A program made the translations under genes and the position numbers. From assembly GCF_018853465.1 (NCBI RefSeq), contig NZ_JABBOU010000057.1, positions 1 through 17,967 of the forward strand: a DNA stretch of 17,967 bases. The letters run 5' to 3'. The DNA comes from Acidithiobacillus montserratensis. GTDB taxonomy: Bacteria; Pseudomonadota; Gammaproteobacteria; Acidithiobacillales; Acidithiobacillaceae. Positions 6,113-13,566 of this stretch are shown one piece after another. The first letter of the stretch is position 1. Each line of letters opens with the position of its first letter. Below the pieces are notes generated by a model, which worked only from the letters and a program-made list of their open reading frames with translations, did not search any database and was not told the DNA's origin.

Positions 6113-6904
6113 ATGGATGCTCATAGGAAAAAGTATCGTGACTACTTCATATCCAGTTTCCTGTCAGTCACGTTTTGGGGGTTACTGCTGTTCGCAACAT
6201 GGGCGGCTTCGAGCCCAATGGCCGCCGCACAGATAAATTTCGCGTTCTCCGTCGGAGACGGGGTCAATGCGTATTACCTGCCTAACGTGTCAAACTTTGT
6301 GTACACATACGATAATTACTACTACGACTGGACGGGCAATGGCTGGCTGTACAGCACGGATTACTATGGTCCTTGGTATCTATTACCGGCAACCAGCTTC
6401 TTGCCACTCCCGCTCGAATATGGGCCGCCACCACCGACTTATCCCTACCAACCCTATTTCTTCTGGTGGCGATCCAGAGTGGCGCCCTGGTATCAGGTGC
6501 ACCATCCCCATTGGTGGTTTCGGCACCATGCGGACATGGCGCATTACCGGATATGGCGGTCCCGCGTGATCCCTTTATACCGGGGTAGGCCTTTTTATCG
6601 CGGACCCATGCACCCGGTATTTCACCACCCATATCCTGTTCGTCGGATTGCCGGTCCGGTGATGCGGGGCAGAGTGATTCATCCTGAGGTTCATCCGATA
6701 TTCAGACCAGGATTTCGACAGGGCGCACGTCCCGTTTTTCACCCGCCGGTGCACGGACCTATAGCGCGTCCGCACCCAATCTATCACCCCGGTCAACCAC
6801 AACGGTTCCATCCAAGATTCCGCCATCCGCCGGTACATCGTGCCATGCACCCGGTTCAAAGAAATAGAGGGCGGAGAGGTCCAGGCGGGCAACATGACCA
6901 TTGA
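6113..6904 (+). CDS. Secreted Tyr/His/Pro-rich protein of unknown function
   Basis: A 263-residue protein if started at the ATG at 6113, just after the lipoprotein stop; an upstream in-frame Met would lie inside the lipoprotein gene and lacks support. Residues 13-38 form a signal peptide (KKYRDYF, hydrophobic core, cleavage near AAAQ at 39/40). The mature N-terminal part is rich in Tyr, Trp and Pro (YTYDNYYYDWTGNGW; GPPPPTYPYQPYFFWW), and the C-terminal half is basic and rich in His and Pro with repeated HP dipeptides. Such composition suits an exported envelope or metal-binding protein. I recognise no family or catalytic motif. Pairing with a coupled lipoprotein suggests they act together at the cell surface. 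Confidence 0.75.
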   Translation: MDAHRKKYRDYFISSFLSVTFWGLLLFATWAASSPMAAAQINFAFSVGDGVNAYYLPNVSNFVYTYDNYYYDWTGNGWLYSTDYYGPWYLLPATSFLPLPLEYGPPPPTYPYQPYFFWWRSRVAPWYQVHHPHWWFRHHADMAHYRIWRSRVIPLYRGRPFYRGPMHPVFHHPYPVRRIAGPVMRGRVIHPEVHPIFRPGFRQGARPVFHPPVHGPIARPHPIYHPGQPQRFHPRFRHPPVHRAMHPVQRNRGRRGPGGQHDH

Positions 6905-7223
6905 CCCGGATACTTAATTGCCACTTTTGCTCGTGTTGTTTGGACCCAGACCTGCGTATTACCAATCCGAGGTCTCAATGAGGGACGCTACATTAACAAA
7001 ACAACGTGACAGGTCACGTCCTCTCAAAACCTGCCATACAGGGATGCAATCGTGAATCTGCATCAAGAGGGATTTTCGAGAACGGAAACTCCACAAAAAT
7101 CGAATTTCAGATTACACCGACAGAGAAAGTCAGCATCTTATGGTAACCTTATTCAAACCCCTTATTCATCAGGGAAACCATTCCGACTAGCTGTAACATG
7201 AAGAAGGATAGGAGGTAGTAGTT
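6905..7223. other. Gap without a gene; contains one short inverted repeat
   Basis: No convincing coding frame. ACGTGAC-AG-GTCACGT (7004-7019) is a perfect 7-base inverted repeat and could be a regulator site. It lies about 200 bp before the gene at 7224, so a direct operator role is uncertain. Base composition becomes AT-richer towards 7200. Confidence 0.5.
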
Positions 7224-7496
7224 ATGTCTGTAGATTTAGAACAACCTTTAATAATTAAAGAAACTCAAGTGCCTGTTCGTTATATAGAGAAGAAGAGCGA
7301 TGGACGTATAGTGGTGGAGATGCCTGTATCTAGGAAACGGGTTATAGATGTGTTGGTGCTTGAGCATGAATTGGGGAATACAGAAAAGGAATATAAGGAT
7401 ATGAGCTCGGGGGAAAATGTCGCGTTACTAACAATAACGGGAGGTTTTCTTGCTTTGATCTGGTACTTAAAGAGGAAAGGGAATGGATGGCTCTGA
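7224..7496 (+). CDS. Small tail-anchored membrane protein of unknown function
   Basis: A 90-residue protein with an excellent ribosome-binding site (AGGAGGT, eight bases before the ATG at 7224). Residues 1-64 are hydrophilic, with predicted strands (VPVRYIEKK, RIVVEMPV, VIDVLVLEHEL) and an acidic segment. Residues 65-84 (VALLTITGGFLALIWYL) form a single C-terminal membrane helix followed by KRKGNGWL. Codon usage is AT-rich (TTA, ATA, TAT, GTA common) compared with the surrounding GC-rich genes, which suggests separate acquisition. It is convergent with the structured RNA copy B. No family recognised. Confidence 0.7.
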   Translation: MSVDLEQPLIIKETQVPVRYIEKKSDGRIVVEMPVSRKRVIDVLVLEHELGNTEKEYKDMSSGENVALLTITGGFLALIWYLKRKGNGWL

Positions 7497-7557
7497 TGAG
7501 TCTGGTCACGCCAATGGATGGTTCACAGGCTAATATATATGTAGGGCGAAAGGGGGC

Positions 7558-7583
7558 AAAAAAGGCCCACACTTCAGTGGGCC
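7558..7583 (-). terminator. Intrinsic terminator of structured RNA copy B
   Basis: A 7-bp GC-rich stem GGCCCAC/GUGGGCC (7564-7583) with a six-base loop, followed on the minus strand by six T residues. It also serves as the likely terminator for any transcript running on from the Pro/Gly-rich gene. Confidence 0.8.
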
Positions 7584-7675
7584 AACGGAGACGTCAAAAC
7601 ATCCGCCCGGACTATTCAGCAGGGTCCTTCCGGGCAAGGACTTTGGCCTTTGCCGCCTAGAGGATGGCAGGCGGC
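7558..7675 (-). ncRNA. Structured RNA candidate, copy B, ending in a terminator
   Basis: Read on the minus strand: an upstream 7-bp hairpin GCCGCCU/AGGCGGC (7652-7675); helix P1 GGCCAA/UUGGCC (7643-7648 with 7580-7585); hairpin P2 GUCCUUGCCCGGAAGGAC (7624-7641), identical to copy A; 13 bases later CCGGGC (7605-7610), fully complementary to the P2 loop; then a terminator. The 3' strand of P1 shares bases with the terminator stem, so the two may be mutually exclusive. It lies 163 bp after the minus-strand Pro/Gly-rich gene, with no minus-strand gene beyond it, which favours a standalone or 3'-UTR-derived RNA. Confidence 0.65.
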
Positions 7676-7838
7676 GCTTCTGCCTGATTACCCCTATCAT
7701 AGCCTTGTCCCTCTCTGGGAATCCACCAGGGGGCAGGCATGTGATCATCAGCCGCCGTTATTCGTGAGGTTGTCCTGCAGGACATAAGGAACCATAAACA
7801 ACGAGCCCCATGACAAGCGGCTTGTTTTGTTTTGGCCG

Positions 7839-8666
7839 TTAAGGTGCGCCAGGCCCTCCAGGGGGCGGTCCGCCTGGCCCACCCGGTGGTGGAGGCGGTC
7901 CACCCGTAGGTCCTTGGTGGGGTGGCTGTTGAGGTCCAGGTCCTCCAGGCCCCCCTTGTGGCGGCCCTCCTCTCGGGCCAGATTGAGGCCCTTGCGGGGG
8001 TTCTCCTGCTGGTTCTGGCTGGAACCGAGGCCCTCCATGGTCAGGACCTGGTTGTGGGCCGAAACCTGGCCCACCCATAGGTCTTTGGTGAGGTCCAGGC
8101 CCTCCAGGTCCACCCTGTGGTGGCCCCCCTCTCGGACCAAATTGAGGTCCTCCAGGGCCTGGTCTTGCGGGTGGTGGACCGAACCCCGGCCCACCTGGTT
8201 GCGGCCTCCCCGGAGGCCCAAAGCCCGGTCCACCGGGAGGAGGCCCAGGCGGAGGCGGTTGTGGTGCGCCAGGCGGAGCCGGTGGCGGTGGTTGCACCCC
8301 CAGATAATTAAAATAAGTGCCAGGTGGTGGTGGCGGTGGCGCTCCTGCCGGTGGAGGCGGAGGCGGAGGCGCTCCTGCCGGCAGAGGCGGGGGCGGTGCC
8401 GGATAATACTGGTAGTATGTCTGCGGGTAGTAGTACCACATCATGTACTGCGCATAGAGTGGCTGACTGTAATAGCCGGTATACGCTGAGGGCGGCTCAA
8501 AATAGCCATATTGCTGGGGCAAGCCCGTGTTACCGAGATTGATCCCGAGGTCGCCCAGCATGACACTGAGATCAAACGGCCCAGCAGACGCCGGTGTAGA
8601 GAGGGATAAAACCCCTAATCCGGCAAGGCCTATGGCGATACTGAGTACAATGGGTTTACGCGGCAT
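7839..8666 (-). CDS. Secreted Pro/Gly-rich repetitive protein
   Basis: A 275-residue protein. The ATG ending at 8666 follows AAGAGGA. A clear signal peptide spans residues 1-28 (cleavage after PASA). Then comes a Tyr-rich region (about 50-90, YYYPQTYYQYYPAPPPP), followed by about 180 residues composed almost only of Pro, Gly, Gln, Phe and Arg. GPRGGPPQGGPGGPGP occurs twice, about 160 bp apart, showing internal duplication. It is not a regular collagen Gly-X-Y repeat, though locally similar. It is probably an extended surface or matrix protein; no family recognised. A small lipoprotein gene lies 80 bp upstream on the same strand and is likely cotranscribed. A long open frame on the opposite strand is a by-product of the biased composition. 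Confidence 0.72.
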   Translation of the reverse strand: MPRKPIVLSIAIGLAGLGVLSLSTPASAGPFDLSVMLGDLGINLGNTGLPQQYGYFEPPSAYTGYYSQPLYAQYMMWYYYPQTYYQYYPAPPPPLPAGAPPPPPPPAGAPPPPPPGTYFNYLGVQPPPPAPPGAPQPPPPGPPPGGPGFGPPGRPQPGGPGFGPPPARPGPGGPQFGPRGGPPQGGPGGPGPHQRPMGGPGFGPQPGPDHGGPRFQPEPAGEPPQGPQSGPRGGPPQGGPGGPGPQQPPHQGPTGGPPPPPGGPGGPPPGGPGAP

Positions 8667-8746
8667 AGCAAATCCTCTTTTGTTGGTTTACTGGATGAAG
8701 CCGAACTTGTTCCCAGAATTTTGCTTATGGAAGGGAAGGAAGTGGA

Positions 8747-8965
8747 TTACCTGCCGTAACCATTGTTGTACTGACCAGGTCCTTGGCCGGGAGGAGGCGG
8801 TGGCGGCGGTGGCGGCGGATGACCGTAGCCGTTGTTGTACCGACCGGGTGGAGGTGGCTGGTTATACCCTTGATGTCCATACCGGCCGTAGGGGCCATAA
8901 GCACAGCCTGAGAGCGCCAAAATACCCAAGGTAACTGCAGCGATTTTTCTAGTTGAAATAGGCAT
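8747..8965 (-). CDS. Small Gly/Tyr/Pro-rich lipoprotein
   Basis: A 72-residue prelipoprotein. The ATG ending at 8965 follows GGGAGGATAAGCT. The basic start and hydrophobic core lead to the lipobox ALSGC with lipidated Cys21. The mature part is AYGPYGRYGHQGYNQ, then RYNNGYGH and QYNNGYGR separated by a run of ten prolines. The composition resembles the lipoprotein at 5926-6108 (YGYGY) and the secreted protein encoded just downstream (7839-8666), so the three appear to be one type of low-complexity envelope protein. Function unknown. Confidence 0.75.
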   Translation of the reverse strand: MPISTRKIAAVTLGILALSGCAYGPYGRYGHQGYNQPPPPGRYNNGYGHPPPPPPPPPPGQGPGQYNNGYGR

Positions 8966-8996
8966 AGCTTATCCTCCCGTGTTTTTACCATCCATG

Positions 8997-9025
8997 AATA
9001 TGGGGCGTCATGCGGAATTTATCAA
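8997..9025 (-). promoter_or_regulatory. Candidate sigma-70-type promoter for the lipoprotein/Pro-rich pair
   Basis: On the minus strand: -35 TTGATA (9020-9025), a 17-bp spacer, and -10 CATATT (8997-9002). It would give a leader of roughly 25 bases before the lipoprotein ATG. Boxes match consensus at about five and four of six positions. Confidence 0.42.
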
Positions 9026-9353
9026 CTAGCATTCCGGGCTGGACCTCGGCCATAGTCTGGCATCTCTAACAAACAGAAGGCATCAGAAGTACTCCCACTC
9101 GTGATAGCATATTCCGATGGCAGTTGGAATTCTTCCATTTTCTTTTCAATGAGATGAATTATTTATGCGACCTTTGAAGCTGTGAATACTCTGGGGATGG
9201 TATCATTGTATACAAACCCAAGCGCAGGTGGTGATCTTACGGGAATCCACCCACAAAGGATTATTCCAAAAGTGCTTGGGATCGGTGGGCTGGGAATTTG
9301 ATCGGGATTGAACATTGGCAGGCCAGGTGCTAACAGCGGTGACGGTGCTACAA
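9026..9353. other. Gap without a recognised gene
   Basis: I see no supported gene, RNA or repeat between the candidate promoter and the traG fragment. Short frames on both strands lack ribosome-binding sites and coherent composition. Confidence 0.5.
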
Positions 9354-9711
9354 TCATCCGTCGCCGTCATCCCCCATCAACCCCCCTATAACGCTTCTCT
9401 CCGCGTCCCGCGCGGACGTGTCATATTTTCCCTCCCCCGTGGGTTTGCGACCCGCGAGGGGCTTGCACCCAGCGAAGGGCTTGCACTCTCCTGCCACGGC
9501 GTCCAGATCGCCAGCCGCCGCAGCCAATGCCGCCCTTTCAGCCTCGCTTACTTCCTCGACAGACTCCTGCTCTTCCGGTTTTTTCTCAATATGGGGGATG
9601 GGTAGCGTTCCACCCGACTCGCCCAGAATGGCCTTGTAGTCTTTCCTGGCTCCGGGGATGGAATCGCTCTTCTCCGGCCACCGAATGGATGCCCGATCGA
9701 GCCATTCCGGG
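9354..9711 (-). pseudogene. Detached 3' fragment of a traG/virD4-type coupling protein gene
   Basis: On the minus strand this encodes the last ~119 residues of a TraG homologue, starting abruptly at PEWLDRASIRW and ending at a TGA (9354-9356). It matches the intact gene's 3' end at 13921-14233. Over the first 48 codons I count nine base differences, all silent, with no amino-acid change; the tail then diverges. An in-frame TAA lies four codons upstream of the breakpoint at 9711/9712, and no start or ribosome-binding site is present. The silent-only divergence implies that the fragment came from a functional traG of a related element, not from decay of a local duplicate. It carries extra repeat units (9444-9488). 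Confidence 0.85.
9444..9488 (+). repeat. 18-bp repeat units inside the traG fragment (inverted relative to its coding strand)
   Basis: CTTGCACCCAGCGAAGGG (9462-9479) is flanked by a degenerate unit on the left (9444-9461) and half a unit on the right. On the fragment's coding strand it reads CKPFAGCKPLAG, 13 codons that are absent from the intact traG at this place. It is the same unit as in traG and trbI but in the opposite orientation relative to the gene. Confidence 0.7.
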
Positions 9712-10027
9712 CAACCCCATTACGCAGAACATCCTCCAAGCTGACACTAACCCCTATCATTTTTCCAAGAAGCATCGCATTCTCTCCCGGGACACACTCC
9801 TCCTTTGATTGAAGATCGGCTCGTGGAAGCCTTCATAGCCCGCTTCTTCGTGTTGAAAGGAGCATCGGACCTGTCTAACCCACATGAATACATGTAGTCT
9901 CCAATATTGATATTGCACAAAATTTCCAGGATATTCCCAATCAATCAGAGAGATAGAAGGATGTTTGATGTAGCCCTGGAGTCTGTGGTGTTTTATAAGG
10001 CATAATCGGAATTGATAGGGGGCTCCC
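9712..10027. other. Intergenic segment between traG fragment and ietA
   Basis: No supported gene. Homology to traG ends at 9711. The right part is AT-rich and contains the candidate ietA promoter and a palindrome. Confidence 0.5.
9902..9935 (+). promoter_or_regulatory. Candidate ietAS promoter with overlapping palindrome
   Basis: -35 TTGATA (9907-9912), 17-bp spacer, -10 GATATT (9930-9935). The inverted repeat CAATAT-TG-ATATTG (9902-9915) covers the -35 box and could be an operator. A leader of about 85 bases to the ietA start would follow. Confidence 0.38.
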
Positions 10028-11026
10028 ATGGCCATAGCTAACCAACTGAAGGCGCTGCTAAAATCGCACATTGATGGCGATGAGGAGCGGTTTTGCTCTA
10101 TAGCCATGCAGTTGGCAGCTCATGAGGCCAAGATCGGCCACGGTAAATTGGCAGAAGAACTACGTGACCTGGTTGACCAAGCCAAAACACGACGGGCCCT
10201 GCCACCTAAAAGTCAGGGCAACACTGTTCCTATAGGACGCCCAAGGGGAGAATTAGCCGGCCTACTTACGGCTTCCTTCCCCAAAGACCGCCTAGTAGAA
10301 CTAGTCCTTGATAGTCAATTGGAGGGTCAACTCAAACGGGTCATCCGGGAACAGCTCCAGGCCCAGCGTTTGCTGGCACATGGGCTTGCACCTCGACGCA
10401 AATTGCTTCTGGTTGGTCCACCCGGGACAGGTAAAACCATGACCGCCTCTATTCTGGCGGGCGAGCTGGGATTGCCACTGTTGCAGGTTCGCCTGGATGG
10501 TTTGATCACTAAATACATGGGCGAAACCGCTGCAAAACTGCGCCAGATATTTGATGCAACCGATCGTACCCGTGGAGTATATTTTTTCGATGAGTTTGAT
10601 GCCATAGGTTCGCAGCGCGGGCTGGAGAACGATGTGGGCGAGGTCAGGCGCATCCTTAACAGCTTTTTGCAGATGATCGAGCAGGATGCATCGCACAGCC
10701 TGATAATAGCCGCAACTAATCATCCCGAAATCCTAGATCATGCTCTGTTCCGTCGCTTTGACGATATCCTGTATTACTGCTTGCCAGAGGAAGCAAGGAT
10801 TGCCGAATTGATGAAAAGGCGTTTGGGAAGACATGCGCAAAAAGGGACGTCTTGGAAACGCCTATCTGGAAGTGCGCAAGGACTGAGTTACGCAGAAATT
10901 GTTCGGGCCTGCGATGAGGTCTTGAAGGAAGCCGTAATTGAGCAAAAAAGCCCCATCAATGAATCTGACATACGGAGTGCTGTCGAAGAGCGTGTTATAG
11001 CCAAGGCGCAATTTAGCAGGAAATAG
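10028..11026 (+). CDS. ietA: IetA-like AAA+ ATPase (antitoxin/regulatory partner of a subtilisin)
   Basis: A 332-residue AAA+ ATPase with ATG at 10028 preceded by AGGGGGC. An N-terminal helical region (1-100) precedes the ATPase core: Walker A GPPGTGKT at 130-137, Walker B YFFDEFDA with Asp188 and Glu189, sensor-1 Asn231 in AATNHPEI, and arginines 242-243 in LFRRFDD as arginine-finger candidates. A small C-terminal helical lid follows. It is directly followed, 17 bp later, by a subtilisin-like protease gene. This two-gene pair is the IetAS arrangement, described on an Agrobacterium Ti plasmid as a stability toxin-antitoxin module with the ATPase as antitoxin, and later as an anti-phage system. 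Codon usage is less GC-rich than in the tra genes, consistent with cargo. Confidence 0.82.
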   Translation: MAIANQLKALLKSHIDGDEERFCSIAMQLAAHEAKIGHGKLAEELRDLVDQAKTRRALPPKSQGNTVPIGRPRGELAGLLTASFPKDRLVELVLDSQLEGQLKRVIREQLQAQRLLAHGLAPRRKLLLVGPPGTGKTMTASILAGELGLPLLQVRLDGLITKYMGETAAKLRQIFDATDRTRGVYFFDEFDAIGSQRGLENDVGEVRRILNSFLQMIEQDASHSLIIAATNHPEILDHALFRRFDDILYYCLPEEARIAELMKRRLGRHAQKGTSWKRLSGSAQGLSYAEIVRACDEVLKEAVIEQKSPINESDIRSAVEERVIAKAQFSRK

Positions 11027-11043
11027 ACAGGGGACAGTGATTA

Positions 11044-13566
11044 GTGGCAGAACATAAATTTCACAATAAACACCATCTTGTTTTGGACTATACAGCACAG
11101 CCAGAGCCTTTCAGAGCACCTGTGGGCGGTAGTAGTGGAGAGGGAGTCCCTCGCCAGAACCGAGAGGCTCACGGTCAGAGCTTGCTGCGACAGATCAACG
11201 AGCTAGAGCCCGTCTTTGCGCAGGCTCATGAGCAACAGGTAATGGCGGGGCTGGAGGAAGGCTTTGGCTTGCATATCGAGTTCGAGAGCTTTCCTAATAT
11301 TGAGCTAGCTTTTGAATCGTTAGCAGCAGAACGCTCAGGCATAGAATTGCTTAATGTACGAGATGATAGTGAGAATAAAAAGATTTTAGCTGCTGTCTTT
11401 GTGCCTGACGGCAAACTGCATATTTTAGAAAACAAAATAACCGCCTACTTGGATAAAGCCAAAGATAGTAGCAAGGGATCACCGAAAAATCAAAAGTTAT
11501 TGGATGCAATTCAAAGTATACACGTAGCAAGCATCAATTCCCTGTGGACGGATGATCTTGATGCTTTTCCAAAAAGCCCCAAAGAAGCATTCTGGTGGGA
11601 GGTATGGTTACCGATACGTAGCGACAGATCTGCGGTGATCGAGCAATTCACAAAACTGGCGGAGGGATTAGAATTCCGGGTCGCCAAAGGGTACATTGAG
11701 TTTCCTGAACGCACGATTTTGCTGGTCTATGGCTCGCTGGAACAGATGCAGCGATCTGTGTTGACATTGAACAGTATCGCGGAGCTGCGACGGGCGAAAG
11801 AAACCGCCGATTTTTTTGATTCTCTGCCACCGGATGATCAGGGAGATTGGGCAGATGAATTGCTACAGCGAGTGACGGTTCCTCCGGCAGGAGGTATCGT
11901 ACCGCATGTATGTTTACTCGATACCGGGATCAACGACGCCCATCCGCTGCTGACTCCGGCAATTACGCCAACAGACACCCATACCGTTGATCCGGGATGG
12001 GGAAAGAACGACGTCGTTGGACATGGCACCGAAATGGCCGGCCTGGCGTTGCTGGGTAATCTGGCATCAGCTCTAGCTTCTGCAGGTCCCATTCCAGTTT
12101 TTCATCGCTTGGAATCTGTAAAGTTGCTGAATCAGAATCATTCAAACGGCGGCAATCCGGCAAACCATGGCTACCTCACGATTCAGGCCGTTAGCCATCC
12201 AGAGATCACTGCGCCGACAAGAAAACGTGTTTTCAGCATGGCCGTCACGGCGCGAGATGCCCGTGACAGGGGGCGTCCTTCAGCATGGTCGGCCACTGTG
12301 GATCGGCTTGCGGTCGATTATGACAACCAAGGGGAGACTCCGCGCCTGTTCGTTCTCTCTGCTGGGAATGTCGATGATCCTAATGCTTGGACAAACTATC
12401 CGTATAGTAACACTACTGACGGTATCCACGATCCGGGGCAAGCTTGGAATGCGTTGACTGTGGGCGCAAATACGGAGTTGATTCATATAACAGAGCCAGA
12501 TACTGATGATTACCGCCCAATCGCCCCTATAGGGGGCCTTAGTCCTTTTAGCACCACCTCGCAAACGTGGGCACAACATTGGCCACTTAAGCCGGATGTA
12601 GTGTTTGAAGGAGGCAATGCCGCCATTACGTCCTTGTATGGAACGCCTTACGCAGAAACCAAAGCAAGTTTAAGCCTGTTATCTACTTGTGCCGAACTCA
12701 CAAAACGCCTCTTTACGACTACCAATGCAACCAGTGCTGCATCTGCGCTGACAGCCCGTATGGTGGCCCGACTAATGGCGGAGTATCCCAATCTGCGTTT
12801 GGAGACGATCCGTGGATTGATAGTTCATTCTGCGGACTGGACACCGGCTATGAGGAAGCAGTTTCTTACCAATCCTACAAGCCCCAGCAAGAGCGATGTT
12901 GTCAATCTGACTCGCCATTGCGGTTTCGGACAACCTGATTTGTCTCGGGCTCTATGGAGTGTCGAGAACTCGTTGACGTTGATTTGTGAAGCCGACCTGA
13001 AGCCATTCATAAGGGAGGGATCGAAAGAGCCCAAGCTACGAGACATGAACTTGCATCGTCTACCTTGGCCATTGGCGGAGCTGGAGGAATTAGGTGAAAT
13101 GGAAGTAGAGATGCGGGTTACGCTTTCTTATTTCATAGAGCCGAATCCTTCGGCTCGCGGTATCAAGTCACGCTATCGCTACGAATCTCATGGGCTGCGC
13201 TTCGACGTAAAAAGGCCGCACGAGTCTGAGACTGAGTTCCGTGAGCGAATCAACCTTGTTGCCAGGGATGGGGAGGAAAGCAGCGGTACAAGCAGCAGCA
13301 ACGATCTGAATTGGATGTTGGGGACACGTAATCGTCATAGGGGTAGCCTGCATTCTGATATCTGGAAAGGTCCTGCAGCAGATCTAGCTAGTCGGGGCAT
13401 GCTGGCTGTGTTTCCGGTGAGCGGCTGGTGGAAAACACGCCCCAAACTTGAACGTTACAATCAACGCGCGAACTATTCTCTACTTATATCTATCCGGGCA
13501 CCAGAAATCGATGTAGAGCTCTATAATGCGATAGAGAGCCAAATAAAGGTAGCTGTAAAGGTTTAA
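11044..13566 (+). CDS. ietS: IetS-like subtilisin (S8) serine protease
   Basis: An 840-residue protein. The GTG at 11044 follows AGGGGA, 17 bp after ietA. Residues 1-280 are an N-terminal region of unknown fold. The S8 peptidase domain follows: Asp293 in LLDTGINDAHP, His327 in VVGHGTEMAGLAL, the oxyanion Asn region LSAGNVDD, and Ser564 in TTNATSAASALTARM. The Ser motif has Ala where most subtilisins have Gly before Thr-Ser; otherwise the triad is complete. About 230 C-terminal residues (from TPAMRKQ) form an extra domain. No signal peptide is seen, so it should act in the cytoplasm. In the IetAS model it is the toxic effector held in check by the ATPase. The family call rests on the triad plus the AAA+ neighbour. 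Confidence 0.85.
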   Translation: MAEHKFHNKHHLVLDYTAQPEPFRAPVGGSSGEGVPRQNREAHGQSLLRQINELEPVFAQAHEQQVMAGLEEGFGLHIEFESFPNIELAFESLAAERSGIELLNVRDDSENKKILAAVFVPDGKLHILENKITAYLDKAKDSSKGSPKNQKLLDAIQSIHVASINSLWTDDLDAFPKSPKEAFWWEVWLPIRSDRSAVIEQFTKLAEGLEFRVAKGYIEFPERTILLVYGSLEQMQRSVLTLNSIAELRRAKETADFFDSLPPDDQGDWADELLQRVTVPPAGGIVPHVCLLDTGINDAHPLLTPAITPTDTHTVDPGWGKNDVVGHGTEMAGLALLGNLASALASAGPIPVFHRLESVKLLNQNHSNGGNPANHGYLTIQAVSHPEITAPTRKRVFSMAVTARDARDRGRPSAWSATVDRLAVDYDNQGETPRLFVLSAGNVDDPNAWTNYPYSNTTDGIHDPGQAWNALTVGANTELIHITEPDTDDYRPIAPIGGLSPFSTTSQTWAQHWPLKPDVVFEGGNAAITSLYGTPYAETKASLSLLSTCAELTKRLFTTTNATSAASALTARMVARLMAEYPNLRLETIRGLIVHSADWTPAMRKQFLTNPTSPSKSDVVNLTRHCGFGQPDLSRALWSVENSLTLICEADLKPFIREGSKEPKLRDMNLHRLPWPLAELEELGEMEVEMRVTLSYFIEPNPSARGIKSRYRYESHGLRFDVKRPHESETEFRERINLVARDGEESSGTSSSNDLNWMLGTRNRHRGSLHSDIWKGPAADLASRGMLAVFPVSGWWKTRPKLERYNQRANYSLLISIRAPEIDVELYNAIESQIKVAVKV

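Noticed and set aside
7827..8489. Arg/Trp/Ser-rich plus-strand frame of 220 codons
   Set aside because: It is the reverse complement of Pro/Gly codons in the secreted protein gene, which has a signal peptide and ribosome-binding site.
9315..9605. Plus-strand frames with GLHPAKG-like peptides
   Set aside because: They lie antisense to the traG fragment, whose minus-strand frame keeps 48 identical residues; the peptide similarity comes from the inverted 18-bp repeat.
9712..10027. Transposase remnant or attachment site at the cargo boundary
   Set aside because: No terminal inverted repeats, target duplication, tRNA-like sequence or transposase-like peptide could be seen; homology to traG simply stops at 9711.
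13050..13070. Third copy of the par palindrome (TCGTCTACC in ietS)
   Set aside because: Only one half-site matches; the second arm is absent, so chance is the simpler explanation.
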